In this document: positions 59,193-64,000 of the stretch, in pieces
Numbering within the stretch: position 1 is the first letter of the stretch
Layout of the letters: every line of letters begins with the position of its first letter
Origin: Streptomyces griseiscabiei
GTDB taxonomy: Bacteria > Actinomycetota > Actinomycetes > Streptomycetales > Streptomycetaceae
Reading direction: 5' to 3'
NCBI RefSeq assembly: GCF_020010925.1
Contig: NZ_JAGJBZ010000003.1
Location: 62,001-126,000 of the forward strand
DNA: 64,000 bases
The notes under the pieces: generated by a model
What the model was told of the DNA's origin: nothing
Database searches by the model: none
Seen by the model: the letters and a program-made list of their open reading frames with translations, nothing else
Position numbers and translations under genes: made by a program

Positions 59193-60140
59193 ATGGCTCT
59201 CCTCGGTCGCCGACGCAGCACGACCAGACTCGCTCCCGAACTCGACGACTCCGACCTGGGGAAGGTGCGCAAGCGCCTTGTGGAGAGGGGGAGTTCGGGC
59301 GGCCGCAGTCTCGCGGTGGCGATGATCGAGCAGTTGCTGCGCGACAGCGGCCGGGACTGGGACCGCCGGGCCCACCGGATCGGTGTCCTCGCGGAGTCGG
59401 CGTCCCCGGCGTTGCAGCGTTCCTGGGTCGAGGAGCAGACCCGCGAGCCGGACGCCCATCTGCTGTTCGCCTGGGGTGTCCTGCTGCGGGCGCGGTACGA
59501 GGAGCAGCCGGTGCCGGGGGAGACCCGGGAGGCGCTCGACGCCTGTGAACAGGCCGCCGCGCTGCGGCCGGAGGACCCCACGCCCTGGGTGGTGCGCCTC
59601 GGTCTGCTGCGGCTGTGGCGCCGGCCGGCCGCGGAGGTCTTCCCGCTCTGGGACGAGATAGTCCGCCGCGATCCCTGGCACCGCGAGGCGCACTTCCAGA
59701 TGCTCGGCTATCTCTCGCCGTGGGAGTGCGGCTCGCACGCGCAGACCGTCGACTTCCTGGACCGGGTGCGCGCGGGAGCGGCTCCCACGGCCCCGACGGC
59801 GGGCCTGGAGATCGCCGCCCTGATCGACCTCTACCAGGGCACCCTCGACCAGGGCGGCCTGGAGGCCCTGACCGCCGTCCACCTGTGGAGCCGTCCGAAC
59901 GCCGTGGCGGCCCTGAACCGCGCTCTGGCCGACTGGCCCCGCCCCGGCCATCTGACCCACGCGGCGGCCGTCGCCGACCTCAACCTGCTGGCGTACGCGC
60001 TGGTGCAGGCGAAGCGGCACGGTGAGGCGGTCGAGGTGTTCCGCGCGATCGGCGGCGCGGTCACGCCGTACCCCTGGGCCCTGGAGAACGGGGACCCCCT
60101 GCAGACCTTCACGGGGTGGCAGCAGCGGGCGTTGGGCTGA
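59193..60140 (+). CDS. TPR-like helical repeat protein
   Basis: The 315-residue product has a basic start, then a series of helix pairs (DAHLLFAWGVLLRARYEEQ, ALDACEQAAALRPEDPTPWVVRLGLLRLWRR, ALNRALADW, AVADLNLLAYALVQAKRHGEAVEVFRAIG) typical of TPR-like scaffolds. Trp is frequent. It would be cytoplasmic and bind proteins. Homologues occur in Streptomyces without known function. The ATG has no strong ribosome binding site, but the alternative upstream frame is not protein-like. The repeat element at 60216-60296 lies at its end. Confidence 0.78.
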   Translation: MALLGRRRSTTRLAPELDDSDLGKVRKRLVERGSSGGRSLAVAMIEQLLRDSGRDWDRRAHRIGVLAESASPALQRSWVEEQTREPDAHLLFAWGVLLRARYEEQPVPGETREALDACEQAAALRPEDPTPWVVRLGLLRLWRRPAAEVFPLWDEIVRRDPWHREAHFQMLGYLSPWECGSHAQTVDFLDRVRAGAAPTAPTAGLEIAALIDLYQGTLDQGGLEALTAVHLWSRPNAVAALNRALADWPRPGHLTHAAAVADLNLLAYALVQAKRHGEAVEVFRAIGGAVTPYPWALENGDPLQTFTGWQQRALG

Positions 60141-60215
60141 CCGGGGGGTGCGTCGTCGGGTGAGGGTGGGTGGGGGCTGGTCGCGCCCACGCGGCGGAGC
60201 CGCACATCGACACAG

Positions 60216-60296
60216 CCCCGCGCCCCTGAAAAGCAGGGGCTTGCGCCCCGTGCTTTCCCCATGAAAGGGCCGCAGGCCTCTTTCAGGGGCGCGGGG
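60216..60296. repeat. Folded intergenic repeat element, likely dispersed in Streptomyces genomes
   Basis: CCCCGCGCCCCTGAAA (60216-60231) pairs perfectly with TTTCAGGGGCGCGGGG (60281-60296). The 49-base interior contains nested hairpins (GGGGC with GCCCC near 60235-60249; GAAAGGGCC with GGCCTCTTTC at 60263-60284), giving a branched fold. The motif TTTCAGGGGCGCGGGGAACT is familiar to me from intergenic places in many Streptomyces genomes. Here it lies between convergent genes and can serve as terminator. Confidence 0.8.
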
Positions 60297-60349
60297 AACT
60301 GCGCGAGAAGCCCCACCGGACCCGCACCCGACAACGCACCCCCCGCCCC

Positions 60350-61810
60350 CTACCGCCCCCGCCGCACGCCGGAGGCCAGCCGCGGCATCGCCATGCCCGC
60401 CAGCAGCGCCCCCGGTACGGCCAGCGCCAGCCACACGGCCGTGGCGGTGTCACCGCCGATCAGCGTCGTGAAGTTGGAGATGATCAGCCAGATCGCGCCG
60501 GCGATCCCACCCGCGCCCAGCGCCGGGGCGATCAGCGTGTTCCACAGCCGTGTGTCGCCGGACCTCTCGTGGCGGAAGAACACGATGACCGACACCGAGG
60601 TCAGCAGGTACAGCAGCATGATCGCCAGGACGGCGAGACCGCTGAGCCAGGAGAAGAGGGTGAGGACGGGGTCCTGGCCCGCCAGCGCGAAGGGGAACAC
60701 CAGCAGCGCGGCGACACCGGTCTGCACGACACCCGCGAGCCACGGCGACTGGCGGCCGTTGAGCGAGCTGAGCGAGCGCGGCAGCAGCCCCTCCCGGCCC
60801 AGGGAGAACAGATAGCGGTTGGCCGAGTTGTGGAAGGCCAGGATGCTCGCGAAGAGCGAGGTGGCCAGCAGGATCGGCAGCGCGTCGCCCGCCCACGCGC
60901 CCAGTTCCGCCGCCACCGGCGCGGTGACGAAGGCCGCCCCGTCCCCGGCCTCCAGGGCCTTGCCCGCGGCTGCCGCGCTGGAGGACGGGCCGTGGGCCGA
61001 GATCAGCATCCAGGACGTGAAGGCGAAGAACGCGGTGCCGATGACGACCGCGAGATAGGTGGCCTTGCGGACCGTGCGGTGCGTCTCGCGTGCCTCCTCG
61101 CCGTAGATCGCGGTCGCCTCGAAGCCGAACATCGACGCCACCGCGAACATCAGCGCCACTCCGGGCGCGCCGTCCAGCGCCGCCGACAGGGAGAAGGAGG
61201 AGCCGGGGGCCAGCCCTTCGGGGCCGCCGCCCTTGAGGAGCATCACCACACCGAAGACCAGGAGCAGGCTGATCTCGGCCAGCACGAACACCGCGAGCAC
61301 CTTGGCGCCCACGTCGACACCGGCCGTGCCGAGCAGCTGGACGACCACCATCGTGCCGAGCGCGAACAGCCACCAGGGCACGTCCGTCTCCAGGTACTGC
61401 AGCGCCAGCCCGTTCATCACGGTCCCGAACAGGCCGTACACCGCCGCCTGGATGGCGTGGTAGGCGAGCAGCGCCACCCCCGCGCTGCCCGCCGCGGCCG
61501 TACCGCCGAGGCCCTTGCCGACGTACGAGTAGAAGGCGCCCGCGTCGACGACATGGCGGCCCATCGCGACGTAGCCGACGGAGAAGAGCAGGACGACCGC
61601 ACCGGCCACGACATACATCGCGGGGACGCCGGGGCCGTTGCCGAGGGCTATCGCCACCGGTGCGGCTCCGGCGATGCCGGTCAGCGGTGCCTGTGCGGAG
61701 AGCACGAAGAAGAGGATGCCCAGGACGCCGAGCGCGTTCTGTTTGAGGGAGCCGTTGGACGCGTAACCGTCCCCGGCCGCGTGCCGGGTTCTGGACGCAC
61801 TTGTGGACAT
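60350..61810 (-). CDS. APC-superfamily amino-acid permease
   Basis: The 486-residue protein has about twelve to fourteen membrane segments. It begins QNALGVLGILFFVLSAQAPLTGIAGAAPVAIALGNG, carries the APC helix 1 GIAGAAP pattern, then SMFGFEATAIYGEEARETHRTVRKATYL (the conserved loop after helix 6) and LLLATSLFASILAFHNSANRYLFSLGREG. It transports amino acids or amines with protons; substrate unknown. AGGTGA precedes the ATG. It is divergent from the SpoIIE-type phosphatase. Confidence 0.93.
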   Translation of the reverse strand: MSTSASRTRHAAGDGYASNGSLKQNALGVLGILFFVLSAQAPLTGIAGAAPVAIALGNGPGVPAMYVVAGAVVLLFSVGYVAMGRHVVDAGAFYSYVGKGLGGTAAAGSAGVALLAYHAIQAAVYGLFGTVMNGLALQYLETDVPWWLFALGTMVVVQLLGTAGVDVGAKVLAVFVLAEISLLLVFGVVMLLKGGGPEGLAPGSSFSLSAALDGAPGVALMFAVASMFGFEATAIYGEEARETHRTVRKATYLAVVIGTAFFAFTSWMLISAHGPSSSAAAAGKALEAGDGAAFVTAPVAAELGAWAGDALPILLATSLFASILAFHNSANRYLFSLGREGLLPRSLSSLNGRQSPWLAGVVQTGVAALLVFPFALAGQDPVLTLFSWLSGLAVLAIMLLYLLTSVSVIVFFRHERSGDTRLWNTLIAPALGAGGIAGAIWLIISNFTTLIGGDTATAVWLALAVPGALLAGMAMPRLASGVRRGR

Positions 61811-62093
61811 GGTTCACCTGTCGGGCGAAGAGGAAGAGTTTGGTTTCGGCTCAAACGAGCTGCCCCATGTTTGCCTCAACACGCCTGCCTGGCAAGGGAG
61901 TGACACGTGTAGCGCGACAGATTGTTCGGGTACTTACGACAGTCCGTGTGCGTCGCCCGCCGCCGGGCCGGTGGCGGGGTGTCCCCGGCGGCGGTCGGCC
62001 GGGAGTGTGGCGGCCATCCGAGGGTCAGGGAATAGTGTGAAAAGGATGTGACGGGACATATCGAAGGTAGCGGTGAGAGTGAGATGAGCGGCC

Positions 62094-64000
62094 ATGGAAC
62101 GGCGGATCGGCGACGGACCGGGGGCCGGCCCGGGCCACGACCCGGGCCGGGACCCGGTCGCCGAGGCCCTCTCCGCGCGTGCCACCGTCGACGAGCAGGG
62201 CACCGTGACCGGCTGGAGCGCCGGCGCCGAACGCCTTCTCGGGCACACCCCGGCGCAGATCCTGGGCCGCCCGGCCGTCTCCCTGCTCGCCGAACCGCCC
62301 CCGGCGGACGCCCTGCCGTCCTTCGCCGACCTGCCCCGCTGGCACGGCACCCTCGTCCTGCGGCACCGGGACGGCCGCCGTCTGGAGGTCAGGGTCCTGG
62401 CGCATCACCGGACGTCGTACTGCGGCACCCGCGACTGGTTCCTGGTCTCCGCGACGACGGGCACCCGGCCCCGCCCCGGCGACGAACTCCTCGCGCTGCA
62501 CGGCTTCCTCGACTCCCCGTTCTGCGCGACCTCGGTGCACGACACGGATCTGCGCTTCCGCGGGACCAACCGGGGCTCGCGCGGCGCCCTGGGTCTCGGC
62601 GACGACGACCTGCGGGGGCTGCGGATGACGGAGGCGGTCGACGACCCGTCCGTCGGCCAGGTCGAGCGGCTGATGCGGCGGGTCCTGGAGACCGGCGAGC
62701 CGCAGCACGTGGAGAACCACGCGCACGCCCCCGGTGAGAACCGGGAGCACGCCTGGTCGGTCCACCTCTACCGGCTGGAGGACGAGAACGGCCGCGTCCT
62801 CGGCGTCGCCACCACCGGACACGACACGACCGAGCAGTACCGGGCCCGCAAACGCCTCCAGCTGATCGCCGAGGCCGGCCGGCGCATCGGCAGCACCCTC
62901 GACGTGACCCGGACGGCACAGGAACTGGCGGACATCGCCGTCCCGGACCTCGCCGACTTCATCAGCGTCGACCTGCTGGCCGCCCTCGACGACGGCGGCC
63001 CCTCCGACGTCCTCGGGGCGGCGGGGCAGTACGGACCGCCCCCGCGTGCCCCGGCGGACGGCCGGCCTCTGACACTGCGCCGTATCGCCCACCAGTCCGT
63101 GCTGCCGGGCAGCCCCGAGGCGGTCGTCGCGCCGGGCGAGGTGGACGACTACCCGGACGGCTCGCCGCCGGTGGAGAGCCTGCGGACCGGGCGGCCGGTG
63201 CTGTACCGGGTGACCGAGCCCGCGATCGCCGACTGGGTGGCCCAGGACCCGGTACGGACCTCCCGCATCCGGGACTTCGGGTTCCACTCCGCGATGACCG
63301 TGCCCCTCTCCGCACGCGGCACCACCCTGGGCGTCGCCGTCTTCGCCCGCCACCGGCACCCCGACCCGTTCCAGCAGGACGACCTGGTCCTGGCCGAGGA
63401 ACTGGCGGCCCGCGCGGCGGTCAGCATCGACAACGCGCTGCGCTACACCCGCGAACGCGGCACCGCCGTCACCCTGCAGCGCAGCCTGCTGCCGCAGAGC
63501 CTGCCCGAGCAGACCGCGGTCGAGGTCGCCTCCCGCTACCTCCCGGCCGGTGCCCGCGCCGGGGTGGGCGGCGACTGGTTCGACGTGATCCCGCTCTCCG
63601 GAGCCCGGGTGGCGCTGGTCGTCGGCGACGTCGTGGGCCACGGCATCCACGCCTCCGCGACCATGGGCCGGCTGCGCACCGCCGTCCGTACCCTCGCCGA
63701 CATCGACCTGCCCCCCGACGAACTCCTCACCCATCTCGACGACCTCGTGGCCCGCCTGGCCACCGAGGCGGAGGGCGTCGTCGGGGCGACCTGTCTGTAC
63801 GCCGTGTACGACCCCGTCTCACGCCGGTGCACGCTCTGCCGGGCCGGGCATCCGCTGCCGGTGGTGGTCGGCCCGGAGGGTACGGCCGAACTCCTCGACC
63901 TCCCGGCGGGACCCCCGCTGGGCCTGGGCGGACTGCCCTTCGAGTCCCGGGAGACCGAACTGCCCGAGGGCGGTCTCCTCGCCCTCTACACCGACGGCCT
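62094..64000 (+). CDS. PAS/GAF-containing SpoIIE-type (PP2C) serine phosphatase, 3' end beyond window
   Basis: The frame is open to the window edge, giving 635 residues of an incomplete protein. It has two PAS domains (ALSARATVDEQGTVTGWSAGAERLLG; LDSPFCATSVHDTDLRFRGTN), a GAF domain with DFISVDLLAALDDGG and RHPDPFQQDDLVLAEELAARAAVSIDNALRYTRE, and a SpoIIE phosphatase domain with metal-binding aspartates in GVGGDWFDVIPL, LVVGDVVGHG and LLALYTDG. It probably dephosphorylates an anti-sigma antagonist under signal control; ligand unknown. A C-terminal kinase domain could follow. The ATG at 62094 has only a weak ribosome binding site. Confidence 0.9.
   Translation, partial: MERRIGDGPGAGPGHDPGRDPVAEALSARATVDEQGTVTGWSAGAERLLGHTPAQILGRPAVSLLAEPPPADALPSFADLPRWHGTLVLRHRDGRRLEVRVLAHHRTSYCGTRDWFLVSATTGTRPRPGDELLALHGFLDSPFCATSVHDTDLRFRGTNRGSRGALGLGDDDLRGLRMTEAVDDPSVGQVERLMRRVLETGEPQHVENHAHAPGENREHAWSVHLYRLEDENGRVLGVATTGHDTTEQYRARKRLQLIAEAGRRIGSTLDVTRTAQELADIAVPDLADFISVDLLAALDDGGPSDVLGAAGQYGPPPRAPADGRPLTLRRIAHQSVLPGSPEAVVAPGEVDDYPDGSPPVESLRTGRPVLYRVTEPAIADWVAQDPVRTSRIRDFGFHSAMTVPLSARGTTLGVAVFARHRHPDPFQQDDLVLAEELAARAAVSIDNALRYTRERGTAVTLQRSLLPQSLPEQTAVEVASRYLPAGARAGVGGDWFDVIPLSGARVALVVGDVVGHGIHASATMGRLRTAVRTLADIDLPPDELLTHLDDLVARLATEAEGVVGATCLYAVYDPVSRRCTLCRAGHPLPVVVGPEGTAELLDLPAGPPLGLGGLPFESRETELPEGGLLALYTDG

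Overview
The window is a 64 kb stretch of chromosome from a very GC-rich actinomycete, almost certainly a Streptomyces. The evidence is extreme GC bias at third codon positions, frequent GTG and TTG starts behind purine-rich ribosome binding sites, ATGA/GTGA stop-start overlaps, and typical Streptomyces families (paired ECF sigma/membrane proteins, LacI-controlled secreted hydrolases, SpoIIE/PAS/GAF phosphatase, desferrioxamine-type iron uptake). No rRNA, tRNA, CRISPR array or intact transposase was found. Nothing was aligned or searched: family names come from motif recognition, and distances and repeats come from reading the bases.

Left region (1-9.6 kb) is accessory. A complete type I restriction-modification operon (hsdM-hsdS-hsdR, joined by 4-base overlaps) is followed by an EcsC-like gene, a short GntR regulator divergent from two small genes, and then a decayed copy of the hsdR 3' end that still carries the hsdR terminator hairpin. 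A DUF6247-like/small-protein pair with toxin-antitoxin layout follows. The arrangement suggests that about 2 kb of cargo sits between two copies of the hsdR tail.

From 9.8 to 20 kb lie a Ser/Thr kinase, an ECF sigma factor and a membrane protein; an AhpD-like protein; a Rieske oxygenase; a secreted serine hydrolase; a NarL-type two-component system; and a LacI regulator divergent from a GH30 glycoside hydrolase with a perfect 20-bp operator-like palindrome between them. From 22.5 to 30 kb are a MerR-like regulator, a DEAD-box helicase/cold-shock gene pair, an I36-type secreted protein, an RmlD-like reductase, and a second ECF sigma/CU044_5270-type pair.

From 30.6 to 38.3 kb there is a compact four-gene minus-strand operon of small unknown genes divergent from a GntR/UTRA regulator, then flavoprotein, GNAT, bile-acid-type transporter and membrane genes, an HTH/membrane protein and a SLOG-like protein. 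The 38.3-42.1 kb block is a probable rifamycin resistance operon: a rifamycin-associated element (RAE) upstream of a rifampin glycosyltransferase (rgt) followed by a HelR-type RNA polymerase-protecting helicase. A PL9-like pectate lyase with its own LacI-type palindrome is divergent from it.

The right part holds a polar amino-acid ABC transporter co-transcribed with an M20 amidohydrolase and divergent from an ArsR-type regulator; a siderophore-iron ABC operon with iron-box-like sites, whose ATPase has an odd repetitive N-terminal extension; a TerB-like protein; a second helicase/cold-shock pair paralogous to the first, with long identical DNA tracts suggesting gene conversion; a TPR-like gene; a folded intergenic repeat; an APC transporter; and a PAS/GAF/SpoIIE phosphatase that runs off the right edge.
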